Assembly (NCBI GenBank): GCA_039096225.1
Contig: JBBPEB010000029.1
Location: forward strand, 248,001 to 312,000
DNA length: 64,000 nt
DNA from: Blastocystis sp. Blastoise
Lineage: Eukaryota > Sar > Bigyra > Opalinata > Blastocystidae
Reading direction: 5' to 3'
Shown here piece by piece: positions 37,578 through 46,191 of the stretch. The translations under genes and the position numbers were made by a program. The notes under the pieces were generated by a model that did no database searches, was not told where the DNA came from, and saw only the letters and a program-made list of their open reading frames with translations. Numbering within the stretch: the stretch's first letter is position 1; each line of letters starts with the position of its first letter.

Positions 37578-38249
37578 TTAAGATGCAGTAAAGTATATAT
37601 AAAGATTTGTATTCGATAAATCAATTGGATTATTTAATTGATCATATACTTCCCATTGGATATCTGTATATTTACCATCAATACATGGAATAGATAAATC
37701 ACTTAAAGCAAATGTATTATCAAATCCTTGTTTAGCATATAAAGGAATAGAAATCAAATCATTATCTTTATTAATAATATCACAATACACACGTAACATA
37801 TAGATCTTATACCATGAAATATTTTTGGAAATATAATCATCATTATAGGTAATACATGATTCTCTTCTAAAATATTCGTCAGAAAATCCTAAATAATTAA
37901 AGAAAGTATAATTATTAAGACTTTTTCTGAATTCACTATACGTACCAAATACTTTCATATCTTTATCATAAAAAAATGCACTCGTTTTTCCAGATTCATA
38001 TATAGTCATAGTTTTACCTAATTCAATTAATTCTTCTAAGAATTCTTCCAGAGTATAATTACCAGCTGGAAATGTATGTACTGTTGCATTATTTTCAGTT
38101 ATTCTGAAAGATGGAATATTAATGATATCACTTGTATTCACTAATGTATTGATATGAGTAATATTTTTACCTACTAAATCCAAAGTATAATTGAATTGTT
38201 CATGACAGATTTGACTTGTAATTTTACTTAGATGAGATATTGATGTCAT
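37578..38249 (-). CDS. Candidate penton / minor capsid protein (223 aa)
   Basis: The start is the ATG at 38249. Near residue 53 it has FPAGNYTLEEFLEEL, followed about 40 residues later by YTFFNYLGFS. This P-G-Y...L plus LGF module also appears twice in the 827-aa protein. The C-terminal half alternates short strands (YKIYMLRVYCDII, then LISIPLYAKQ, then LYIYFTAS) compatible with a beta-sandwich. Position between the capsid-like gene and the packaging ATPase is where penton or minor capsid genes sit in related elements. Family assignment is by module and context, not by a diagnostic catalytic motif. Confidence 0.55.
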   Translation of the reverse strand: MTSISHLSKITSQICHEQFNYTLDLVGKNITHINTLVNTSDIINIPSFRITENNATVHTFPAGNYTLEEFLEELIELGKTMTIYESGKTSAFFYDKDMKVFGTYSEFRKSLNNYTFFNYLGFSDEYFRRESCITYNDDYISKNISWYKIYMLRVYCDIINKDNDLISIPLYAKQGFDNTFALSDLSIPCIDGKYTDIQWEVYDQLNNPIDLSNTNLYIYFTAS

Positions 38250-38280
38250 TTTTATTAAATGAATTAATTATGAAATTATA

Positions 38281-38292
38281 AACAAAACAATA
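38281..38292 (-). terminator. 3'-end motif after the 407-aa gene
   Basis: TATTGTTTTGTT on the minus strand lies about 55 nt past the stop. Confidence 0.6.
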
Positions 38293-38345
38293 TTTTTAAG
38301 ATTAATATAAAGTTGATACAAATAAGAAAATATTATATAATTAAA

Positions 38346-39569
38346 TTAATTGGTTGCACCATCTCTAACAAATTTAACAAATATAAAATGAGCATATAAA
38401 GTATAAGTACCACTAGTAATATTTCCACCATTATATTCAGTTAATAAGGAGATATTAACTTCACAACCACTACGAGTATTGACATCAACAACACTTGAAA
38501 TAGGGAATATATAAATAGGTTGTTCATACCACTTTTCACCGTTTAAAGGAGATTGAGGATGACTATTACATCTCCAAGTATTATAAAGCATAGCATTAGG
38601 AATAATTTGTGATGGATTAGTTGTTTTATATGTAGTAGGGAAGTCCGTCTTAGGTAAGATATTTTGACCACCAATTTGGAATTGACACATCTTCAATAAT
38701 TCAGTCTTAATAGGAATCATACTCTTCTCTTGAGTTGTAAAATATAGCATACAGTAATCAGGTACGAAAACAACACTTCTATTGGATAAGAATTGTTGTG
38801 GAGTTGGTTTACCTGCTGTTGAGAATGTTTCTGTATAAACAGGTGTAGTAAATGCAGATATTTGACAATTATTAGGAATACATTTAATTAAAGCACGTGG
38901 ATCATTACCAAAATTAATATCATAAATTTGTTGAAGATGAATATAAACACGATCAAAAGTTAATGCAGTGATTTTAGTCGTACCTGTAAATAGATTCTTT
39001 AAATAATTTGTAACGAATTGCATCTTCAAAGATTTTACTTTAATAGCACAATCAAATGTACCAAGACCAGTAATAAGAGATAAAGGAATAATAACTTGAG
39101 CTTTAGTAGAACTTTGCATTCCAGCAATACTACTTAATGTTGTATTATATAAGCATTCTGTCATACTATACATAGATTTATCAATTTCATCTTTACTTAA
39201 TTCTTTAATAGTAACAAATTTTCTTGCTTTACTGGATTCAATAGAAGATTCAGAATAATTAATAAGAATATCTTGACCCGTAGGAGATACAAACGTAAGA
39301 TCTGTAGTAATTTTATCAATAATACTATAGATATTAGAATGTTGTACAACAGAACTAGTTGTAGCTGCATTTGTTGTAATATTGAAATTCAGTTCTAAGA
39401 ATGAATTACTGAAATCAATAAAAGGACTATCGACTGAATTATATAAGAATTCAAATGGATAAGGTTGATTTAATAAATCTTGACTTGTAGAAACTAGAAT
39501 AGGAATTTGTACAGGTTTAATAGTTTGATTTGCCTTTGAAGGTAAGAATTGTCTTGGGAATCCTTCCAT
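38346..39569 (-). CDS. Major capsid-like protein, paralogue A (407 aa)
   Basis: The start is the ATG at 39569. The protein is rich in predicted beta strands, and its length is within the range I would expect for a compact double-jelly-roll capsid protein. It shares a colinear series of motifs with the neighbouring 490-aa protein: DSPFIDFSNSFLELNF, IPLSLITGLG, SVVFVPDYCMLYF, PIYIFPISSVVDV and HFIFVKFVRD at the C-terminus. Loss or gain of loops explains the size difference. Being the shorter and more compact of the two, and next to the penton-like and ATPase genes, it is the better candidate for the main capsomer protein. A fold prediction would settle it. Confidence 0.65.
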   Translation of the reverse strand: MEGFPRQFLPSKANQTIKPVQIPILVSTSQDLLNQPYPFEFLYNSVDSPFIDFSNSFLELNFNITTNAATTSSVVQHSNIYSIIDKITTDLTFVSPTGQDILINYSESSIESSKARKFVTIKELSKDEIDKSMYSMTECLYNTTLSSIAGMQSSTKAQVIIPLSLITGLGTFDCAIKVKSLKMQFVTNYLKNLFTGTTKITALTFDRVYIHLQQIYDINFGNDPRALIKCIPNNCQISAFTTPVYTETFSTAGKPTPQQFLSNRSVVFVPDYCMLYFTTQEKSMIPIKTELLKMCQFQIGGQNILPKTDFPTTYKTTNPSQIIPNAMLYNTWRCNSHPQSPLNGEKWYEQPIYIFPISSVVDVNTRSGCEVNISLLTEYNGGNITSGTYTLYAHFIFVKFVRDGATN

Positions 39570-39653
39570 GTTAATAATTATTGTTTATGTATTTTTTAAA
39601 TAAAAAATAAAATAATAATGATATTTTATAATTATAAAATTATTTGAAATTCA

Positions 39654-39665
39654 TAACAAAACAAA
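39654..39665 (-). terminator. 3'-end motif after the 490-aa gene
   Basis: ATTTGTTTTGTT on the minus strand lies about 75 nt past the stop and about 85 nt before the next ATG. Confidence 0.6.
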
Positions 39666-39739
39666 TGATTGGAATATAGAATAGAATAGAATTAATTAAA
39701 CAAGTTAACGTTAAGAATAGTAAGTAAGAAATATTAAAT

Positions 39740-41212
39740 TTAAATATCACGTACACTACGTACAGCAATCATATGTAATGTATAAGGATGCTTCTCATTT
39801 AGTTCAGTATTAATATGTTTATAAATACCAGCATGAGATGCTACACTATAAGAAGCACCAGTATCCGGTGTCCATATTTTAGTAGTTTCATTATATGTAC
39901 ATGTATATCCATCAGGAACAGTGGATGAATTAGCATGACCATATTCAATATCATGAACATCTAGATTACAATCAAAATTCATTTCTATACCACTATCTGA
40001 TTGGATATTCATTAATGCTTTAGTTGGAATAATATAAATAGGATGTTTAATCCATTCATCATATTTAAGAATAGTTTCAGGATTTGAATTATCAGCCCAT
40101 AAACAATATAAATTTTTATTAGGACAAGATAAACTAGCAGTTTCTTCATTATTGAAGACATGACCTTTAGTAGTAAGATTATGATAATACATTTGAGTAG
40201 GGAATTCAGTTTGAGGGAACATTTGAACATCACCAATCAAACAACTTTGATATTTAGGCCATACAGATGGACTAGCTACATTACTAATAGTTGTTGAACT
40301 ATAACCATTTGTAAACCAGTATAATATATATTCAGGTATAAATGGTAAAGCTCTATTGATATTGAAATGATCACTAGTTATTCTTGTATTTTGATAATCG
40401 ACTTGAATACATGTAGGTATAGTTTTATATAATTCATTCGTTTGAAATTGAATATCTTTATATGTCATTAAATTCATAGTAGCTGATTCCAATTCAAATG
40501 TCTTAAACCATTTTTCATCAGTTAGATGTAACCATTGTGTTGATAGATCTTTACCACCATTCTTGAAATAAATACTCATATTATTATCAATTAAGGATTC
40601 AATAGTACTAGTTCTAAATAACATATTGAAATGTTTAGTTAATATTAATGAATCTCCATCAACACCTAAACCACTAATAAGATATAAAGGAATAGCAATA
40701 TGAATAGATTCATTTGGATGTGCACGTATATAACGAATAGAATTCAATTCATAAGTATCTGCAGATAAATCTTCACCATACATAGATTTTTCTAAATCAT
40801 TCTTACTGATATCTTTTAATAATATCATTTTACGACCACGTGAAGCATGTGTACAATTTTCTTCATATTTCAAAGCACGATCAGATCCATCAGGTAATGT
40901 ATAAACCATTTCAACATCAGTGGAATCAATAATAGAATAAATATTAGCTTTCTGAACTAATTGATCCAAGAAATATTGACATAATTGATCATAAGTGAAA
41001 CTAACAGAAGTACCTGTTTCATCTAAATAAACAGAAACTGGTCCTTTTTTATCTGTAACAGTTGCTTTGACAGTAAGATCCAAATAGGATTGATTGAAAT
41101 TGATATAAGTATTATCCACATTAGTCCAATGATATTGAAAGATATAAGGACTTGATAGAATATCAGTATCACTTTGAATAGGAATATTATCTTTAATTCT
41201 TAAGATTCTCAT
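39740..41212 (-). CDS. Major capsid-like protein, paralogue B (490 aa)
   Basis: The start is the ATG at 41212. The motifs are colinear with the 407-aa neighbour: DNTYINFNQSYLDLTV, IPLYLISGLG, LPFIPEYILYWF, PIYIIPTKALMNI and TLHMIAVRSVRD at the C-terminus. An extra 80 residues lie in loops. It is the first gene of the minus-strand late block, and the divergent promoter region (41213-41307) contains no heat-shock element or 3'-end motif. It may be a second capsomer type or a specialised vertex or minor capsid protein. Two paralogous capsid genes side by side are uncommon for elements of this size. Confidence 0.6.
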   Translation of the reverse strand: MRILRIKDNIPIQSDTDILSSPYIFQYHWTNVDNTYINFNQSYLDLTVKATVTDKKGPVSVYLDETGTSVSFTYDQLCQYFLDQLVQKANIYSIIDSTDVEMVYTLPDGSDRALKYEENCTHASRGRKMILLKDISKNDLEKSMYGEDLSADTYELNSIRYIRAHPNESIHIAIPLYLISGLGVDGDSLILTKHFNMLFRTSTIESLIDNNMSIYFKNGGKDLSTQWLHLTDEKWFKTFELESATMNLMTYKDIQFQTNELYKTIPTCIQVDYQNTRITSDHFNINRALPFIPEYILYWFTNGYSSTTISNVASPSVWPKYQSCLIGDVQMFPQTEFPTQMYYHNLTTKGHVFNNEETASLSCPNKNLYCLWADNSNPETILKYDEWIKHPIYIIPTKALMNIQSDSGIEMNFDCNLDVHDIEYGHANSSTVPDGYTCTYNETTKIWTPDTGASYSVASHAGIYKHINTELNEKHPYTLHMIAVRSVRDI

Positions 41213-41307
41213 ATTTCTTTTAATTTTAAATAAAATATTAATAAATAAATAAAATTAAATAATTTTTATAAATTAATATAAATTATAATTTAATAAAATT
41301 AGAAAAT
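41213..41307. promoter_or_regulatory. Divergent promoter region of the two late blocks
   Basis: These 95 bp of almost pure A/T separate the start codons of the two outward-facing late blocks. They must hold both promoters. No heat-shock element is present. Confidence 0.5.
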
Positions 41308-43791
41308 ATGGAACTTGATGATGATAATTATGAAGAACAGACTTCATTAGAAGAGAAGGATACTCGTATTAAAACACATGTAGTCCCTATTGATGTTCGT
41401 TGTATTGATAATCAATTCAATATACATTTATCGAATTCTATTGATATCACTAAAAATATCATTTCTTATATTGATCTTAATTTAATTGGTAGTGAAAGTG
41501 TGCCTCTATTTGATACTTTCACAAAAACACAAATATTCAAATATATAAATACTCAAGTCAATGGTAATGAACAAATTCAAACAATTACTTTAGATCAGAA
41601 AAATTATTCTATTCCTCAATTATTAGAACAATGTCATTTTGATATATGTGATAGGCCATTAATAAGTGAATCTTCTGATATTGATCCTTCTGTTAAAATT
41701 AAGAAAATTCCAACAATTACAATTAATAGAGATGATTTTTATTGTGAATTTCATATTGCTAATGCAAGACGTGGTTTTAATTTCCCAAAAGGAACTTATA
41801 CAGATATAGAATTTTGGTGGATCGCTGTTTGTTTGGTATCTTCTGTATGGTTAGATAACAAAAATCGACTGATGATGAAATATGATGATGATAATATAAT
41901 AATATATCGACCTCAAACAACTTCTTTTCCTATTCCTGTTAGAACAACAGGGACTTATTCATTAAAAGAATATGCAAATAATGGTGTATTTAGTAAGTTC
42001 ATTCATGATATTCCTACACAAAGTAGTGAAGGAACAATTGAATGTGTAATTAATGAAGATCATAAGTTCTATTTTCAAGATGTAACTTCTCCAAATATAA
42101 ATATGATTCTAAAAATGGAAAATAATTTATTTACTGGTTTATTTGACGATAATGGAACACTAAAATACACTAAAAATGAAGAAGAAATTGTTTTGCAAAG
42201 AATTACGAATCCAGTTAAAGATGATGATACATATAATTTCAAAACATTAATTACTGTTGAAGATGGATATAATACAATGATTATTCGACAAATAAGTGGA
42301 ATGGGTGGTCGAATGGAAACTACATACACAATGCCTCCAGGAGAATATACTGAACAAGAATTCTATGATTTATTAGAAAGTTCAATCAATGGATCTCCTG
42401 AAACATATTACTTCGAAATATCAAAAGATGCTCAAACGATGGACAATAAAGATGGATATATAATATATTTATCATGGCAAGGTTATGATTCAAGTTCATG
42501 GACATTTACAGCTACAGATATAGAACATTCATTATTTAAATATCGTGGTGCTTTGCATAATATACGACCTGATTTAGTTTATGATAAACAAGGATGTTTT
42601 GCATGGAATATATCTTATGGTAAACAAACCATGGATGTACAAGTTGATTTAAATACACTTGATTTAGATGGAAATTATAGGTGTTATACGAATAATAGTT
42701 TTATGAATTTCTCTGAAGCACAAGAATTAGGTGAAATATTAGGTTATAGTAAATTATATTATAACGATGCAAATAGTTATTATGGTATTCATAATATTGA
42801 TAGTAGTCGTCCAAAAGGAATGTTAATAGCTCAATCGAATATAGTAGATAATAGTCAGAATTCTTTATATTCATTTAATGTGAATAATTATAAAGGCAAT
42901 AATGAATTTCATGATATTATGAATATTAATGTGTCTCCTTATTTGAATACCATACAAGATATTATTATACGATATACTGATAAGAATAAACAATATGTGA
43001 ATTTCAATAATAATTGTATTTTAAGAGGATTCTTAGAATTCTCAGATACAGTCGATACGATTCAACCAAGTGAAACCATTAAGAAATTATGTTTGAATTG
43101 TCAAACAGCAGATACACAATTCTATGCTGAATATCCTACATTGAATATCCAAAATAAGATCTTGAAAGATATTATTATTCAGAATGATACTGATACGATC
43201 CAAGCAAATGCATCTAAATTATGTACTGGATATATAAATGGATCTTATTATCCTACATTTAGTTTTCCTTTATCGGATAAATATGTTACATATAGTAATA
43301 TAAATTCTCCAATTACAATTGATCATCATATCGATTTAAGATTTGATGAATTATTCAAAGGAAATATAATTTGTAATATATGTGAACCTAATGGTAGTGA
43401 TATTCGTTTCAAAGCTTATGATGAAGTGTATTGTGATTTTAGTACAAGTAAGAATTTAATTTATGAATTGAAGAAAACCAATGTCTATGGATATCAATAC
43501 TTAACTAATATACAAGTTATATCAGTGTATGGTCAATCCACTGATTACTTATATCCTATTTCATTAAGATGTTTTACTAATGAATATGAGAATAATATTC
43601 ATGTTATTGATACTACAAATCTACCTTATTACTATTCGAATGGTATTAAATATGAAGGTATATCGAATAAGATCAATAAGAATGTTTATTATTGTAATCG
43701 TAAATTATTAAAGTTATTACCTCATGATAATATGTTCTTTATTACTTGTGATTATCCTTGTGTTGTTTTATTAACTATCTCTTATATATAA
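41308..43791 (+). CDS. Large beta-rich virion protein with two minor-capsid-like modules (827 aa)
   Basis: The start is the ATG at 41308. After an acidic leader, two modules resemble the 223-aa penton-like protein: FPKGTYTDIEFWW (near residue 165) and MPPGEYTEQEFYDLLESSIN (near 345). The rest is dominated by predicted beta strands with many Asn, Asp and Tyr residues, as in spike or fibre proteins. It faces away from the capsid-like genes across a short shared promoter region. The likely role is a vertex, spike or large minor capsid protein. No enzymatic motif, signal peptide or membrane anchor is visible. Confidence 0.55.
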   Translation: MELDDDNYEEQTSLEEKDTRIKTHVVPIDVRCIDNQFNIHLSNSIDITKNIISYIDLNLIGSESVPLFDTFTKTQIFKYINTQVNGNEQIQTITLDQKNYSIPQLLEQCHFDICDRPLISESSDIDPSVKIKKIPTITINRDDFYCEFHIANARRGFNFPKGTYTDIEFWWIAVCLVSSVWLDNKNRLMMKYDDDNIIIYRPQTTSFPIPVRTTGTYSLKEYANNGVFSKFIHDIPTQSSEGTIECVINEDHKFYFQDVTSPNINMILKMENNLFTGLFDDNGTLKYTKNEEEIVLQRITNPVKDDDTYNFKTLITVEDGYNTMIIRQISGMGGRMETTYTMPPGEYTEQEFYDLLESSINGSPETYYFEISKDAQTMDNKDGYIIYLSWQGYDSSSWTFTATDIEHSLFKYRGALHNIRPDLVYDKQGCFAWNISYGKQTMDVQVDLNTLDLDGNYRCYTNNSFMNFSEAQELGEILGYSKLYYNDANSYYGIHNIDSSRPKGMLIAQSNIVDNSQNSLYSFNVNNYKGNNEFHDIMNINVSPYLNTIQDIIIRYTDKNKQYVNFNNNCILRGFLEFSDTVDTIQPSETIKKLCLNCQTADTQFYAEYPTLNIQNKILKDIIIQNDTDTIQANASKLCTGYINGSYYPTFSFPLSDKYVTYSNINSPITIDHHIDLRFDELFKGNIICNICEPNGSDIRFKAYDEVYCDFSTSKNLIYELKKTNVYGYQYLTNIQVISVYGQSTDYLYPISLRCFTNEYENNIHVIDTTNLPYYYSNGIKYEGISNKINKNVYYCNRKLLKLLPHDNMFFITCDYPCVVLLTISYI

Positions 43792-43822
43792 ATATTTTAA
43801 GACATTTCATTTAAATTAAAAA

Positions 43823-43837
43823 ATGTTTTGTTATATT
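43823..43837 (+). terminator. 3'-end motif after the 827-aa gene
   Basis: ATGTTTTGTTATATT lies about 30 nt past the stop. Confidence 0.5.
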
Positions 43838-43860
43838 ATTCATTTAAAAATTATTAAAAA

Positions 43861-44283
43861 ATGGAGCCTAAATCTGTATCTGAATCCTTACATTCTTTAT
43901 CAAGTACAAGTTCAACAAGTTCAGATAGTTCAACAACTACCACATTATCAGAAGAAGAAATAGAAAAGAAAAATACTTTATTAGAATTTATTATAAAAGC
44001 TATAAAATGTTTATTTGAGAAATCAACTGAATTCTTTCAATTAATTGTTAAAAATATAGATATTCATTGTAATTGTTGTAATCCACAAACAAAGAAAGTC
44101 TATTATAAGACAATGAAAATACAACAAACTATTATTGAAGAAGAAGTCAAACATATATCTGAAGTCTTGAATGAATTAGAAGAAATTGATTCTAATCAAA
44201 ATGAATCAATACAAGAATTAGCTGTTCAATTAATGAAATTAAATATAAGTGTTGATTCTATTGTTCAATCTCTTCATTTATAA
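43861..44283 (+). CDS. Small late-block protein, Ser/Thr-rich and coiled coil (140 aa)
   Basis: The start is the ATG at 43861. The first 35 residues are mostly Ser and Thr, followed by a helix with KAIKCLFEK, a cysteine cluster (HCNCCNP) and a C-terminal heptad-rich helix (IIEEEVKHISEVLNELEEI). No family is recognised. It sits tightly between the 827-aa gene and the recombinase-like gene, with 3'-end motifs on both sides, so it is likely a real late gene. The cysteines could bind metal or form disulphides. Confidence 0.55.
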   Translation: MEPKSVSESLHSLSSTSSTSSDSSTTTTLSEEEIEKKNTLLEFIIKAIKCLFEKSTEFFQLIVKNIDIHCNCCNPQTKKVYYKTMKIQQTIIEEEVKHISEVLNELEEIDSNQNESIQELAVQLMKLNISVDSIVQSLHL

Positions 44284-44316
44284 TTCTATGAAATGTTATA
44301 AAATATTAATAATAAA

Positions 44317-44330
44317 TTTGTTTTGTTTAT
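44317..44330 (+). terminator. 3'-end motif after the 140-aa gene
   Basis: TTTGTTTTGTTTAT lies 34 nt past the stop and about 20 nt before the next ATG. Confidence 0.65.
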
Positions 44331-44350
44331 AAATAATTTAATTTTTAATA

Positions 44351-46147
44351 ATGCAATCAACAGGTTATTCAGATAAAGATTGTGAAGAATTCTTTACAAA
44401 TTGTATAGATCAATTATTACATTGGAAGAAAATACAATTATCAACAAGTATAAATTGGAAGAAATGGATAAAGACAATATGTAAGAAATTTCGTAATGAA
44501 GAACGAATTCAAATAGATGATATGGAAGAACCATTCTTTTGTGTAGAAGTGTTAACAGATCCATTCCAATTTCAAAATGTTATGCAACATACACAAACAG
44601 AAGCTCCTGGACAACAAGGTGGATTATCCAATACTACTGTAGCTAATTATATGCAAATGATTACTTATATAATGAAGAATATATCTATTTGTACAGATGA
44701 TGAAGATATCATTAATTATAAAGCATTTACTCCACAAAATATAAAGAAATGGGAACATTTATGGGGTTCTTTACAAATTGATGCTACTTATTCAAGACAT
44801 TATGAAATTACTCAGAAAATTATTAATTGTGAAGCTGATTGGGGAGAAATCATTAATATCACCAAAAAGAATTATTTAGAGAATCCTAATGATTTATATT
44901 ATGTGAATAGTTATTTATTAGTTTTAACTTATGATACATTATGTGCTCGTAATGATTATAATGATTGTGTAATCTATACTCGTGGTCAACAAATTCCTTT
45001 ATCGTTAAGAAGAACAACCAATTATATTGATTTAAATACTTTAACTATTCATGTGAATGATACAAAGAATCGATTTGAAATTGGTAAGAATGAATATCCT
45101 ACTTATCAATATTTATCAGAAGAATATTTGAATGTCTTAGCTAGATCTTTACGTTTATTTCCAAGACATTATTTATTTGTTACTGAGAATGGTGGTAAAG
45201 TACGTGATTTGAAATTTGGTGATGAATATATAAAACCACATTTAGGCTGGATTTATAAAACACAACAGAATAATTCTTTAATTAATGGTTGTGATATTAT
45301 AAGACATTTATTTGCTCAATATTATTATAGATTATCAAGAGAAGCACAATTCCAACATGATGATTCAGAACATGAATCTAAAGGTGTAGAACTCTTTGAA
45401 AACTCTATTATGAAGATGTTACATAGTCAATCAACACATATGGAAAATTATATATCTCCTTATTTATCTTCTCATTCAACTAAATTGCAAGATTTAGATA
45501 ATAAAACAAGAACATTTCATATTGATATGAATAATATTACTTATACAAGAGAAATTAATCAATTAAATAAATTATTATTTTTATGTAAACGATTTAATGA
45601 TCGTATAGAACAATATGAAGAAGACTATGAAGATGTATTTGGTAAAGAGAATTTCAATATGAAATCAGAATCCATATTAAGTAGTCTAGAACAATATTCA
45701 TCAGATAATGATACTATAATGATTACATTAAGATATTATAAAGATCTATTAAAGCATCATTATCCAGATAAAACAGATTTAGAAAATGAATTACCTGTAG
45801 GATGTTCATTAGAATCTGAAGAAGTTCCAGAGAATTCTAGAGATCGTTATAATCGTTTTATACGTAATAAACAATTATTACCTGATCATTTACATAATAA
45901 TACAACGGATTCAGAATTAACGAATACTCAAGCATCTCTTATGCAACAGAATACTCAAGATGAAAACTCTACACCTATAGTTATGAATAATTCAGATACT
46001 TATGCATTACGTAGTCTTTCTACTATGCCTCCTTTAGAACCTATTCATCGTGGTCATGGTTTATGTAAAAAACATAAAAGTAATGCATTCTTTAAAGTCA
46101 AAGTCCCTAAAAAACATTTTCATGGAATTCAATTTAAATTTTATTAA
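44351..46147 (+). CDS. Second tyrosine recombinase-like protein (598 aa)
   Basis: The start is the ATG at 44351. The catalytic set of tyrosine recombinases can be read in order: Arg200 in LCARND, Lys239 in NDTKNRF, Arg318 in DIIRHLFA, His358 in MLHSQSTH and Tyr367 in MENYIS, the last two 9 residues apart as in active enzymes. The N-terminal 190 residues would be the core-binding domain. A C-terminal extension of about 230 residues is acidic, then basic, and contains HRGHGLCKK (near residue 577), a GxG[IL] site. It sits in the late block with no heat-shock element, unlike the integrase at 55032, so it may act on ends, concatemers or packaged DNA. It could also be an inactive relative. Confidence 0.65.
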   Translation: MQSTGYSDKDCEEFFTNCIDQLLHWKKIQLSTSINWKKWIKTICKKFRNEERIQIDDMEEPFFCVEVLTDPFQFQNVMQHTQTEAPGQQGGLSNTTVANYMQMITYIMKNISICTDDEDIINYKAFTPQNIKKWEHLWGSLQIDATYSRHYEITQKIINCEADWGEIINITKKNYLENPNDLYYVNSYLLVLTYDTLCARNDYNDCVIYTRGQQIPLSLRRTTNYIDLNTLTIHVNDTKNRFEIGKNEYPTYQYLSEEYLNVLARSLRLFPRHYLFVTENGGKVRDLKFGDEYIKPHLGWIYKTQQNNSLINGCDIIRHLFAQYYYRLSREAQFQHDDSEHESKGVELFENSIMKMLHSQSTHMENYISPYLSSHSTKLQDLDNKTRTFHIDMNNITYTREINQLNKLLFLCKRFNDRIEQYEEDYEDVFGKENFNMKSESILSSLEQYSSDNDTIMITLRYYKDLLKHHYPDKTDLENELPVGCSLESEEVPENSRDRYNRFIRNKQLLPDHLHNNTTDSELTNTQASLMQQNTQDENSTPIVMNNSDTYALRSLSTMPPLEPIHRGHGLCKKHKSNAFFKVKVPKKHFHGIQFKFY

Positions 46148-46151
46148 TTTT

Positions 46152-46164
46152 AAAACAAAACAAC
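46152..46164 (-). terminator. 3'-end motif after the helicase gene
   Basis: TTGTTTTGTTTTA on the minus strand lies about 30 nt past the shifted-frame stop (46192), in the convergent gap. Its position fits the longer, frameshifted helicase product. Confidence 0.6.
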
Positions 46165-46191
46165 TTTTTATAATAAAAAATAAATATATAT

